Source of the DNA: Eumeta japonica
Lineage: Eukaryota > Arthropoda > Insecta > Lepidoptera > Psychidae
Direction of reading: 5' to 3'
Assembly (NCBI GenBank): GCA_005406025.1
Contig: BGZK01001341.1
Span: 1 to 64,000 of the forward strand
DNA length: 64,000 nt
Below the pieces are notes generated by a model. It saw only the letters and a list, made by a program, of their open reading frames with translations, was not told the origin of the DNA and ran no database searches. Shown here in pieces: positions 44,136-56,054 of this stretch. The stretch's first letter is position 1. Each line of letters starts with the position of its first letter. A program made the position numbers and the translations under genes.

Positions 44136-47100
44136 GGGAATTTTACTGTATTTTAGCATAGAGATAGAGTTTTAAGGATTTGTAGAACGGTATATTTGAT
44201 AAGTAACGAGTTTTTTGTGAAAGTGTAATAATACGGGGTTAGCGCCTAGTTCTTCAAGTATACGAAATAAAACTTAATTTATTGCAGCGAAACTTCTATA
44301 GTGACGGTTTAGAAAGGGGTAGTAACTTAAGAGTTCGTAAAAAAATCATAGTTGGAGAGGGAAGCGAAAAAGAAGTTTCCGACTCAAACGCACTTCGCTT
44401 AATAAATTCATGACGCCTCTGCTACGTTCACAAGCTTTATGTTTAGAAGTGTATTTGTCTTATTTAAAATATAAAGATATACGCATTGTATTTTTTTATT
44501 AATTTACATTGTAAAGCTCCTATAAATAAAGTACTTATTGTATATTAAACCAAAGCTTTTTTTAGGGCAGTCGCGCGCTCTACCTACGAGAAATACACAG
44601 TTGTTGTTGACTTGATTTACCATAACGCTGTTTGCCGTCAGGTTAAATGAAAAAAAAAAGTATTACTGTCACCGTTAACTTCGCTCTTTACTAATGTATT
44701 AGGCCTGTATGTACATCCAGCTGTTCATGTGTTTGTTCTACCTGCGTTTACTTAGCTGGTACACTATCTAAATTTTCATTTTATGAGTAATATGCAATAA
44801 TAATTTGTGAATGCATTGTGATTACTCTGTAAATAATTTATAATAAGCACAATAAAAGTATTTCTAAATATTCGAAAACCCATAAAATATTTTATTACAT
44901 AAATTCTTAAAATAATTTTTAATATAAAATGGAATATATATTTACACCGAAAATTACTTACACTGAACAGCTTCGCTTCTGTCGGATGTCTGCCGACCTC
45001 ATTTTTTTTAATATCTTCAAGTTTAGTTTACACGAATAATATACTTTTTGTGTACTTAAATGTATGTATTGAATATATTCTACGAGGAATTTTTTTCATC
45101 GTACTAAGTAGAGATAATTTTTATTAAAAAATTAATGAATCAAAGCATTAACGATTGTTTTTATTTAAACATTGGTGTAACGTAAAAAAAAAACAAAATT
45201 AGATCTTAGTGGTACAAAGCGACGAAATCCTTCACAAGTAGCCGTGAAAATATGTCAACTCTGGAATCCTCACTTTTGGTTTTTTTTTTCTCTTACCATA
45301 TCGGTTACCGCCAATGAGTAACAATTTTGAACGTAATAATACAAATAAAGTTGGCTATTTCGCCAATATCAATATTTTAATTTCCTAGCTTTTCTCACAA
45401 CTCTTTTAGCAGTTTGATTTTTTCGACCGAATAAGAGAACAAAATATGAATTAATGATCATTTGGACCGATGTCATAATTCGATAAAATAAATTAAAACA
45501 TATACAAAATCAATTAATAATTATATAATGTTCCGAGTTCAGTCCGCGAAGGATTTATTATTGAGTAAATACAATTTTATATAACATTTTTCTCTCGGAT
45601 TCTCTGTTAAGTAATATTAATATTTTTCTTACACCATGTAATTCTACAACGCTTCTTCGACATGATTACTCCTGTAACCTGTTGCTTGCTGTTCAGGGAC
45701 GGGCACCGGCATCGCCACTACTTCTAAGTCACACGGTTTCTTCTAGAAGCAAGGGTACAAATGCGCGAACTCCTTATCACCGGCGGCGTTTCTCCCTTAC
45801 GTCTGCCAGATTTTATTCACTGCACTGTTGGGTCATACCTTTACACAGTCCTGTTATTAAAAATGAAGTCCTTCACGCTAGTATCGTGCGAATCGGTGGC
45901 CGCTAAGCACCCTTGTCACCGGTGTGGTGACGACGATCAGAGCATTGACGTACCAAAGCATTGAGCTAATAGTTAAATACAGATTAAGTTGAAAACCCAT
46001 CGACTGTTTCTTCCGCGATGGAGATGAACCTGATATTATCTAGTATCACCACTCAAACTTGCTCATTACACATATTAAGGCGTAATTAACATAAACATTT
46101 TTTAAGCTATTGCATAGCTTTTATCGCGGGCTTTGAGTGCGGCGACCGAATCAAGAAATTCCGTAACGAAAATAAAACCTAACATTTCCTACTCCGCCTA
46201 CCATGTAGCTCGGTCGAGCGTTCGCTTAATGTGTATACGGTACGACTATACGAATCTTGCACGGATCGAGACGAGCTGCTCCGAAATCGGACGAATACGT
46301 AAGGAACTGTTTGTGAGAAAGTATATAGGTGTATAGGTATCTATCATATCTTTATAATGCCACACTCACCGCATGTGCCTCGCAAGTATACATGTATATA
46401 TATATATAGATAGGTGTACCTATGTACAACAGTTAATAGCAGTTGCTGGTGCATAGCTTACGCGTAAAATTTATGAATAAAGTGTTTTAAATATGAATAA
46501 ACAAAGTGCATTTATTAATGAAGATCGTGATGAAAACTTGAATTAATATCTAAGAAAAAAAAAACACTTCATAAATAAATAAATAATTATAATTGCACAA
46601 GTTGATAAAAAATGCTATACAATAGCTTTACTGCGACACTCCCCGAGTGCCACACGTTTGTTTTCTCTATGCCGTTCTTTTTCTTAGAATAAAAATTGCA
46701 TCCAAAAAAGTCAGGACAACGTTTATAGGCCACTCTCCGAAAATTCTGGTGATTTTGAGCTGGACAGTTAGGTACGAAAATATTATAGCAGGATCTATAT
46801 CCTACCCTAATATTTTCATACTTTGTTTTGAGAATTGTTATTACTACTTGTTATTACAATACGTATTATAATCATATTGTAATCGTATTTCGTATTCTTG
46901 AAATTTTAGTGTTTAAAATAACTATTCGTGTCATCCTTTTTTTCGAATTAAAAATGAGAAAAGTGATTTGTTCTCATTCCTTATTGAACCGACCGCTTTG
47001 TTTACAGAAAAGAAAATCATTCGTTATGATAGTTTTCGAATGGATCGGCGTAGTTCATGGATCTTTAGAGCTCGTTCGATCTCGTGGTCGAGTGATTTCA

Positions 47101-47999
47101 AGATTATTAAGAAACTAAAAGAAATATTTGTTTGTATGGAAATTCGTATCAGACGATTGCCTGCAACACGCAACTGCATGCATTACAATTTACTGCTGAC
47201 ACTCGGATCCGGTTTTTACGAACAAACACCTATTCAATTAATGTATGCATGTTTTGAAGTAATATGAATTGACAAACGATAATAAACTGAAATCATTACA
47301 CCTTCTAACAACCACTTTGATCACTCACGTTTCTTTAGTTGTTTCCCTAATGACTTCTTTTACCATCTCCAGGATCTTTTTATCTGATTGCGCGACAGAA
47401 AAAATACGGTTATGTTTCTTAAGTGCATCTGGGCATGTATGTATGTATGCAGGCCATAGATTTTTATTAAAACGGGGTGTGCCGATTTGCCCAAATCGTG
47501 CGATGACTAAAGGCTAAGTTATGTTTTTATGAAATCAGAATGTCGGCCTTAAAATGCAAAAGGGCGGTAGAGACGAATAAAAATACATTTCATATTGAGT
47601 GATATTAACATTGAATAGGCCTTTCAAAATCATGATATTTCTTATACCAGTTAACAGCAATGAGCCCTATTTAAGAACTGTAACAAACCAAAACTTTAAT
47701 TAATAACCATATAAATAAAAGTACTTTATCACGTTCGCTACAAGAAGACACGTTGTTGACACCGCTAACGATGAGAGAACAATCCCTATCTACCCATCAT
47801 TACGGCGATATAGCCCTTTAGGTATATACATATATTTTGAAGAAGACTACATTTAAGACGATGTTTGCGTATCTGGTTATGGTAACCGGTCATGTTTCTT
47901 AACATGTATTGAAGCTGTGTTAAAACGTTTGTAGTATGAAAATCATTTTACAGTGTTATAGTGCTACCTAACACATTCATGAAAAGTCATATTTGCAAT
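44136..47999. other. 3.9-kb AT-rich stretch with unrecognised short frames
   Basis: 45680-45960 and 46120-46280 are GC-richer; frames there (74, 67 and 67 codons, plus strand) lack motifs. Frames at 46828-47118 (96 codons) and 46968-47267 (99 codons) overlap each other and are unrecognised. A short TA run sits at about 46393-46408. Nothing can be called a gene. Confidence 0.42.
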
Positions 48000-48662
48000 A
48001 ACATAAGCAGACAAGTGCGAATAAGACTCGCACCCTGAGGATTCCGTGCATAACTAATTATTCATGTAGATCCATCAAGTCTCGATGATTTTTGTCTGTT
48101 TTCAATACCAATACTGTCGACGTTATTGATACCGGGAATCCAAAAGATTTGCCTTTTTTCAAAAGTTTTTCATTTTTTCTTATATATTCGAATTAAAAAA
48201 AAATATTAAGTTTTTATAGCGGAAAGTTGAAAAAGGTTATTTTATGTATTAGTATGAATCACGGTTTATACTCTAATTATAAGTTTGTAATTACAAAAAC
48301 ATATTTTTTATATGATATAACCACAATTTAACGACTTTTAGATTTTTCATTTATTTGTGCTGAGACCCTTCTTATTGCCAAATTTCATGATTCTAAGTTA
48401 ATGGGAAGTACCATTAAGGTTTCGTTTTACTTGGGAATTTCAAAATATAAGGCATACATTCGTCATGTTTTGGTCATGTTAACTTAGAATTATGATTTTT
48501 TTACGGTTCCAAGTGTCCCTGGATCTAAGTATTTGGTACTAATTTCGACGTGACACCTCCATGTGTCCATGAGAAAAAAGGTCTTGACTCACAGACGGAC
48601 AACGGAGTGATTTTATAAAGGTTCTTTTCCCTATATAGGTATGGAACCCTAAAAACGTGAAT
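48000..48662 (+). repeat. dispersed repeat, 'AAGTGCGAG..GGTTCCGTA' family, full length
   Basis: Starts at GACAAGTGCGAATAAGACTC with CTGAGGATTCCGTGC and passes through all the landmarks of the 12.93-kb copy. It ends with CACAGACGGACAACGGAGTG, then TTATAAAGGTTCTTTTCC and TATGGAACCCTAAAAACG. About 660 bp, no coding capacity, giving a good estimate of the family length. Confidence 0.8.
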
Positions 48663-49255
48663 ATAAAAAAAATACTCTAACTTTCCCGAATTCGACGCGA
48701 GCTCACCCACAGTATAAAATTTGAACTAACGATAATATCTCGGCAGCAATTACATCACCATCAGGTTTGCATATTTTACGTTTCGTTTTGGTGTAAAAGA
48801 GAGTGACAAAGAAAGTATCACATCAGACTTCTTGCCGACTTCATGCCAGTAAATATCCATCTACCCACTTACTCTTCGCCTGAACTTGAAATAACTGTAC
48901 TATATAAGTAACTTGTTCGAGAAGGGAATGAAATAAATCTTACTTAGCCGTTACATTAAGTTCTTAGATTTGGCTTAAGCCAAATAATAAAATTAGATTA
49001 AACAACACAAGCACATGCAGGCTTAATAAGTTGTATAATTTAAAAGGACGCAATTCAGGGTAATAATTATTTATGCAGTAAAAGAGAAAATTATGAAAGC
49101 TGATGAAGCTAACGAAATGAAAGAGACACTCGGCGACAGCGCACGATTTCAAATTAATGAAATATTAAGCAGAGAGCTCCACTCTACTAGGCCGTAGTGG
49201 ACAGTTGGCGAAAGGGTGGAAGGGGGAGCTTTTAACAAATTAAGAATATAAAGGA
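48663..49255. other. intergenic, nothing recognised
   Basis: AT-rich; frames of about 60 codons unsupported. Confidence 0.45.
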
Positions 49256-49632
49256 AAAAAACCGGACAAGCGCGAGTCGAACTCGCACACAAAGAGCTCC
49301 GTACTGTCGTAGAATATTTAACACAGCATATTCTTTAAAAATAGTTAATGAAAATAACGAAGAATAAGATCAAACAAAAATATCGAAAAAGCACCTTCCT
49401 TATATGAGGAACACTTTTAATTTTTGATTTTATTTTGTTTTCATTATTTATTGTTGAATAAATAATGAAAACAATCAATCATATCAATAAATACTCTATG
49501 GAAATTACGAAAAGGGTCTATCTATTATGGTTAAAAGATATAACTGTGTCACAGACAGACAGACATACAGCGGAAACTTAATGAATGGATCCCGTTGGCA
49601 CTCTTTGGGTAGTGAACCTTAAAAATGTAAAG
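49256..49632 (+). repeat. dispersed repeat, 'AAGTGCGAG' family, short copy with internal hairpin
   Basis: Starts AAAACCGGACAAGCGCGAGT with CGAACTCGCAC, ends GACAGACAGACATACAGCGG and CACTCTTTGGGTAGTGAACC with TTAAAAATG. Only about 375 bp, so internally deleted or a short subfamily. At 49435-49474 it contains a perfect 18-bp stem (TTGTTTTCATTATTTATT and its complement) with a 4-nt loop GTTG. Confidence 0.72.
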
Positions 49633-50154
49633 TCGAACGACAGTACAATAACGTGATTTATAACATTATTTTTAACATAAAATATCGGTATTAAACCAAA
49701 TTGATGGAAAACAAGGTCAAATTTGCTTTGTGAGTTTTTTACCTTTTTACAGTCGACACGTCTGCTGTGTGTGCTGATGGACAGACACGTCTCCTGTGGG
49801 AAGTCATTCTAAATCGACACATCTCTCTGTGGTCTACCGTCTATGGCTGATGATCACGATAATGTTAATGACAGAGACCAATGATTTTAATGTTCATTAA
49901 TAGCAGACAAATTAAATGCCTAATTAATTCATAATGTTTAAGTTTTGAATTGTACTATTAAACTAAGGTAAAGTGCATATATACTTAAACGGTCGCTGTA
50001 GAAATGCGTTTTCGAACTTGTACTAAGCCTCTCAAAACGTGATCACAAAACATAGGTAAATAAATTTTGACAGACTTCGATACTGAGTATCCTAAAAAAT
50101 AAGACTCGACCTAATTCGACATTATAATAATAGATAAATTGCGTGAGTTGCAAT
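49633..50154. other. intergenic with three degenerate GACACGTCT repeats
   Basis: GACACGTCTGCTGTG (about 49756), GACACGTCTCCTGTGG (about 49785) and GACACATCTCTCTGTGG (about 49816) form an imperfect ~30-bp tandem repeat. Nothing else. Confidence 0.45.
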
Positions 50155-50472
50155 GTAACGCGGAGGAAGAGGCGGTCTTAATACACCTCGAAATCTAAAT
50201 TATCCCATCTTTCGCCGGCGTCTGAGCTCCTCAAAAGCCTCGGACGCAGGCTGCGGAGGGCCGGGGGGAAGGGCGGAGGGGCGTCTCGAGGCACAAGACG
50301 TGCGTTCGGTTCCGTCGCTGTAGACGGCCCTGATTAACAAACCGCCTTCTTCGGATTTTATTCGAAAAATCTCCTTCTCCGTTTTCTTTTGTGCAGCATC
50401 GACGAGGCGGCGCCCTTTGTGCCCCTCATTGTTTAACTAGAAATGTCCCGGAAGCGGTCGGTGTACCTAAGG
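50155..50472. promoter_or_regulatory. GC-rich island with G-quadruplex motif
   Basis: 50258-50281 has four plus-strand G tracts (GGG, GGGGGG, GGG, GGGG) with loops of 2, 2 and 4 bases, a canonical quadruplex pattern. Around it: TTTCGCCGGCGTCTGAGC near 50211 and ATCGACGAGGCGGCGCCC near 50399. No supported frame. Confidence 0.38.
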
Positions 50473-50524
50473 TTGAAAAAAATTCTTTTGACGCCCGGAA
50501 ATGGCCCCTGTTGAGTGTTTTATT

Positions 50525-51205
50525 GTAGGAAAAAGAAACTGGACAAGTGCGAGTTGAACTCGCGCGGAGAGAGTTCCGTATGATGAATAATATGTTGACT
50601 ATCATGTCCTTTTAAATCTGATGCATTTTTTTTCTGTAGTAATTAAAACAATTGCAAATGTAACTTATGTACGAGCAATGTCGACAGATTTTCCTTGTTA
50701 TTTACTAAGACCATAGGCTTTTTTCCATAGAAGATACAGTACTTATACAGCGGTGTGCCTCAGACACTCACGTGCAATAATTAACTATGTCCTAAAGTAA
50801 TCAGTTATCTCTTAAACTAATCTCAGTAGTTTAGGACATAAAGGTAAGAAAATGGCCAATTTAGTCTATTTCCTTAAATAAATTATTTACATTAGAATTA
50901 TAATGTATATATAGGTCACCCTCCCAACAAGCCTTTTATTTGATATATCACTCAGTACAGTTTGATAATCTTTTTTTTAGTTTTTTAATTTGTCTTAAAA
51001 TTGACCTACATATCCAAAATTCTGCTATTTACGTTACACATCTGTCTTTGCGTCACCGAATTTCGTATGCGTACCAACTTTTTAGACTTAATTGGTTCGA
51101 TAGATTCAGAGATAATTGGCTGTGGCGGACGGTCGGGCAGACACAACGAGTGATCCCATGAGGGTTCCGTTGCTTTTGTTAGGACAAAGGGAACCCTAAA
51201 ACCCG
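50525..51205 (+). repeat. dispersed repeat, 'AAGTGCGAG' family
   Basis: Starts AAACTGGACAAGTGCGAGTT with GAACTCGCGCGGAGAGAGTT and CCGTATGATG, ends GACACAACGAGTGATCCC with ATGAGGGTTCCGTTGC and GGGAACCCTAAAACCC. The interior has diverged from the 48.0-kb copy. Length about 680 bp. Confidence 0.72.
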
Positions 51206-51534
51206 ACGCTTATTCATAGAGCTGTTAAACGCACGATTCAAAGTAACAGAAAATGTATGCCCCACATTTTCTGTTTTATATTTATACAAAAATGGAATCC
51301 ACGTATACTTCATATGACGCATAGCGACGGCTGCTTCAAATGCATTTTTATTCAGCACAGTCAAAGCGAAGCAAACAAGTTCCTTTTTCCATAACTTCAT
51401 TCCTTTTCGCGTGAATGCATCACCGACGACTCGCTTGCTGTCAAATACGAAATGAACTCGATCTCGTCACAGTACGGCGAAAGGTACTCAGTACTTCACG
51501 CAGCCTATAGCCAATATATATTACACATAAATTT

Positions 51535-51715
51535 TTTCTGTAACCCAGCATCGGTCTAAAAGTACTGGACATATAGGACTTTGATAATTGGAGACAAATC
51601 GTTTGGGAATTGCTTTAAACTTTTCTATTTTCAGATACCGTACACCCTTTACCAATTTTTTCCATAGCCTATAAAGCTCAGCGAAGCGAATCGGCAACAG
51701 CTAGTGATTAATGGA
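51535..51715 (-). repeat. dispersed repeat, 'ACTAGCTGTTGCC' type
   Basis: On the minus strand it begins ATCACTAGCTGTTGCCGATT with CGCTTCGCTGAGC and continues TTTATAGGCTATGG. This start resembles the plus-strand element at 59.51 kb (ACTAGCTTCCTCCCGTGGC) and matches a repeat I recall from Lepidoptera. Confidence 0.55.
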
Positions 51716-51939
51716 AACGATTTTTTGCTTTTTCCGAGCGTCATTAAAAACATACCAGAGGCGTTGATACGCGACTTTGACCATTAAATGCGGGATTCTT
51801 AGAAGATTATTTCAGACTGTTTTGGATTTATATAACCAACAGTGAAACAGGCAGCTTATAAATTAAGTATACGCAATAATTAACATTAAAAATGTCTCAA
51901 TTTCGGGGGTCATGGCTTTCGGGGAGTGCATTTCTTAAA

Positions 51940-52570
51940 AAAAAAATACTGAACAAATGCAAATATGACTCGCATTCTCAGGGTTCCGTATAAACTTAAT
52001 TATGTGTGTAGAGATATTTTATATGCGTCAGAAATTTCGATAGTTTTTGTCTGTTTTTGATACCGATACCTACTCACAAAATGCTAGTCTCAGAAATTCC
52101 GAATATTTTGATTTTTCAAAAAAATTTTCGCATTCTCTTAAAAATACCTGATTTTTTTAATATCTAAGTTTTCATAGCGCGAATTTAAAAAATATTCTCC
52201 TATATATTGGTCATATCACGGTCCAAACTCCATTTGCAACCGTTACTTTATAAAGATAATAAAAAATTCATGATATAACTAGAATTAAGACATTTCAGAT
52301 TTTTTTTCTCGACTTCTGCTTAGACTTTAGTAGACCTTTCTTCTCATCAAATTTCATGATTTTAGGTCACCTAATAGGTTTTGCTTTACTCGCGAGTTTC
52401 ATATTATAAGACATAAATAACTGTATTTTCCGTGTATGTTTTAGTTACGTCGACTTAGAAGCGTGTTTTTTACAGCTTCAAGGCACCGCAGACGTAACTA
52501 TTTCATATTTATTTCAACTAGATACTTCCACGTGTAACAAAATGGACTAATTCAGTGTGAAATGATAAAA
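51940..52570 (+). repeat. dispersed repeat, 'AAGTGCGAG' family
   Basis: ACTGAACAAATGCAAATATG with ACTCGCATTCTCAGGGTTCC at the start, then TCATAGCGCGAATTTAAAAA, TTGGTCATATCACGGTCC, 'CATCAAATTTCATGATTTTA' and 'TACGTCGACTTAGAAGC'. The 3' end fades at about 52560; the 'GGAACCCTAAAA' terminus is not present. Confidence 0.74.
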
Positions 52571-52659
52571 CAGTTGTGTAATCAAAATGTTACGAATTAA
52601 AATTTTATTAAAATCTTCAATAATGCAAACTCATGCGAATGAAAACCGACAACGCTAAG

Positions 52660-52990
52660 ATAGGTTTCAATTATGATGACGTCATTAATTCGATGCAGGT
52701 AGTTCATTGCGGCAACGTAGTAAGTGTTTTAATAGGCATCGTCTCCACAACGACTTCGCAGTGACTTGACTTCTATGTCTTTATCGTGTCGGCATAATGG
52801 GGCAACAGGAGCGTGTATGGAGCCATTGGTTAAATGTGTCGCTAAAGTCGGCAACGCCCTCTTTATTTAATCGGCGGTTTAAAATATTTATTACTGTTGA
52901 CACTGAGTTTCTTATTAACGACTTCGGGATAGCGAGCGAATTGGGAAAAAACTAGGAGTCACGAGGGAAAGTCACGTCGCTACATTTCAT
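52660..52990. promoter_or_regulatory. GC-richer block with full CRE palindrome
   Basis: TGACGTCA at 52677-52684 is followed at once by TTAATT, pairing a CRE with a homeodomain-type core. Further on: TTAATCGGCGGTTTAAAA and ATAGCGAGCGAATTGGG. No coding frame. Confidence 0.32.
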
Positions 52991-54239
52991 TATGATATAC
53001 GATACTACCTATCACCTATATGATGTCTACCCCTTATGTGTTTACTGCCCTGTAACTTATACAGAAAGCGTCTCATATTGTATTCATACATCATCCTTAA
53101 ATACATATTCATACGTATAATAGTCATTATTAATTCTTTTACATTTATATAAAGATATTTTTTCGTTAGAGAAACGAAATAAAATTCCATAAATTTGATA
53201 TTACAAATACTACGAGAAAAAGATAAATAAATACAAGTTCATTTTTAAAAAACAATAACGTAAAAAAAATATTAGTAAATCGCAGAACACATGTGTCACT
53301 TGTACAATTTTTTTTTTTGTTTTAAGATTTGAAACATTTAAAACCCCACAAGTATCAGGAGATGTCAATTGAATAGCAAATTAATTGACAAAATTATTCT
53401 GTAACAAACGTCCAGTATCTAAGAGAACAAAGAATTTATATTTTACTTATTAAGACGCACGCTTAAGGTCGCGGGCTCAAAGCTTTTAGACAGTGAAACA
53501 AAACGAAAATGACGGGTTAATCCTACGCAAATAAGATCCTTTACACTGTTACTTTTTTTCCTTTTAATATTTTCTGAATAATAAATCCCCTAGCTTCCAG
53601 TCCAATGGACTTCACTCTTTACTTATGATTTTTTTTCTTGTTAGCACTTTAGAAGTTAGATTTTTTATACGTTGTTAAAAGCCTACAAAATTTCTTGAAA
53701 ATTGTTTCCATATTTGCAAATGTTATTCCCTGTTGTAACGTATACAATTATACTTTAACTTAAGTAATAATTTGCCTTTTTAAACTATATTTTTGCTTGT
53801 TGTTTAAACGTCGATATATATTATAATGGATAAGAGTAATTTTCATAGGTATTATTGATCTGTCGTTGCAATAGTACTCATAATAAATACGCGTTCTCTT
53901 ATTCATTTTGTATATACGCATCTCATACATTGAATGGAATTTATGATACTCTCCACAGTTCAAAAGACTTTTGAAGAGCTTGACGAATGATACGAGAATT
54001 GGTGCTTTATCGCTGCTTCATTCATCGGTTACGCAACTGACACACCAGTAACTAAAAGAGACATTCTTAAATTACTCCAGCCCGAAATGGGGGGGGATCT
54101 GGCAACATCTCAACAAATATCGTTTAGAGGGAGGGAGTCATTGGAAAAGCTCACGTCAACCTTGCGATTCAGAAGACATAGTATTATCACACTTTGTATT
54201 GTTATCTACACAGATTGAACTTTAATTAGTTAAAATTTA
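52991..54239. other. AT-rich intergenic stretch
   Basis: A run of 8 G at about 54089-54096. Nothing else recognised. Confidence 0.45.
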
Positions 54240-54710
54240 CAGTGAATGACTCGCCTTAGACTGGGCGTTCGTCTACGTCCTACCGGATGTTGGAAGAAGC
54301 TTCCTCCGGTACGGATGAAAAAAGAACATCGTACGATTGAAGAACATTTCCGAACCGAAATGAAGAACACGGTCCACGAAGGAGCTTGCGCAAAGCGACT
54401 CGATATATTCCTATTTCGCTAGAAATCGTTGTGAATAATAAACGATTCTATTACATGCCCGTCGGGGCACGGTTTCGCGTGAAATCCGATGAATATTATT
54501 CATAAAAAAAAAATATCCCGCGCAATGTATCGTCCGATATGATTATTATTCGCACGAGAAAATAGACACGTAACGTACAACAAACGCGCAACGACGGCCG
54601 GCGCGGTCGGAGCGATAAACGGGCGGGGATCAAAGGCGATGTATATTTTTATTGTCCAGATGTTGTACGGGCGATTCGTCTTGTAAGAGATCGCGTTCGG
54701 GATTTTTTAT
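54240..54710. promoter_or_regulatory. GC-rich island with ATTATTCATAA core
   Basis: GGCACGGTTTCGCGTGAAAT near 54466, then GAATATTATTCATAAAA (Hox-type AT core), CGCGCAACGACGGCCGGCGC near 54585 and AAACGGGCGGGGATCAAAGG, whose ATCAAAGG fits a TCF/LEF core. Strong alternation of CpG-rich and AT cores within one block. Confidence 0.35.
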
Positions 54711-55734
54711 GAGTTTCGAATACATCGCCTGGAGTCGTCTAAGTGATGGTCATGTTGTAGGTTTCGACGTAGCGATGATAGAGCTCTTCAGTGTTTTTAA
54801 AATTAATTATTTTATAAGAGATCGGTTTTGAGTCTGTTAAACATATGTATCATCAATATTAGCATTAATTAGCAACTAACCAAATAGACGAGGTTTAAGT
54901 ATGTTTTGAATTGACAACCAACCCTTTCTTATCCTACGATCGTCTCTGTATTTAGAAAGATGGTCAAAATTTGGAACTCGTAAGAAATCCATAAAATTAT
55001 GTACATTTATTTTTTATTGTGCTGTTATTTGAAATTCACCAAAACATGTGATTACAATTTTAAATCTTCGGCCACTAGAGAACGCTTTGAAAGTCGAATT
55101 CAACGCGCCTTCTATAATATTTAAGCTGAAGATACGAAAAGCTAAAAAAAAGTAAATATAACCTTCAACCTAGTGTAAAATTTGTGATGTTTAAATTAGC
55201 TTTTAAATAGTTTGTAATATTGTTTTTTATTAGGTAACAAACAACAATTTGTTGGGGTGACTTATTTTGTGTTACAATAATAAATCTGAACATGTCGTTA
55301 TACTATTAAACTAGCGATGGATGATTTTAGTAATTTGATTAATTTTTATTACGTTTTAAATAAGACTAAACGCGTCTCAAATTAAAAAAAAAAAACTATG
55401 CATCACTTATCTTGTTAGTTTTCATGTCATTTATAAGCGACGTACTTCTTATCTCCATTCTTTATTATTTGAAAACGTCAAAAACATAATTATTGTCGAC
55501 CTTTCTCAACCACGTACATCAACTATTTTCATTGCATCGAGTTTGAAAATCTACATTTGAAACTATTTTCGATCCGTATTCCGAATAATTCAAATTATGA
55601 TCGTACAAAGATTAAAAATTTCGAGGGAAACTGGAGCACGTCGTCAGCACAGATTAACTGACACGTTCTGCAAAATAAACCTCGTTCTTTCATTAGCAAA
55701 ACATTAAAACCTCTATAAGTTATCAAGCACGGGG
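54711..55734. other. AT-rich intergenic stretch
   Basis: Nothing recognised. Confidence 0.5.
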
Positions 55735-56030
55735 CGGATAAATCACAAACTAGAATGTAGAGCGTGGACCGTGGACAGCTCGGCGGCGAAACGGCCACAT
55801 CAAACGGACGCTATCGGATGGATCAAAGCTGCGACGCCGCTCAAAGCCGGCCGGTCACCTGCTAAACGGCGGAGTAGCGGGCCGCGGCCGACCGCCTGTG
55901 ATTAAAATGACAGGACGCCGTTATCTATCCCTCGCCGAGGGCGGCACTTAACTGAGATTGTACGGCGGCGCCCTTAATTATAACTAAAACGCGGGCGTCC
56001 CTTTAAAGAAGACCAAAAAGTTGACGCTGC
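55735..56030. promoter_or_regulatory. GC/CpG-rich island next to the mariner remnant
   Basis: GACAGCTCGGCGGCGAAACG near 55774, AAAGCCGGCCGGTCACCTGC near 55843, GGGCCGCGGCCGACCGCC near 55879 and GGCGGCGCCCTTAATTATAA near 55962. Two ATTAAAATG / TTAATTATAA homeodomain-type cores lie in it. Among the most GC-rich islands in the window. Confidence 0.36.
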
Positions 56031-56054
56031 TATATTTTATACGAAAAGAACTCG

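Noticed and set aside
46828..47267. Two overlapping ~97-codon plus-strand frames
   Set aside because: They compete for the same DNA, are rich in AT-driven residues in part, and match nothing known to me.
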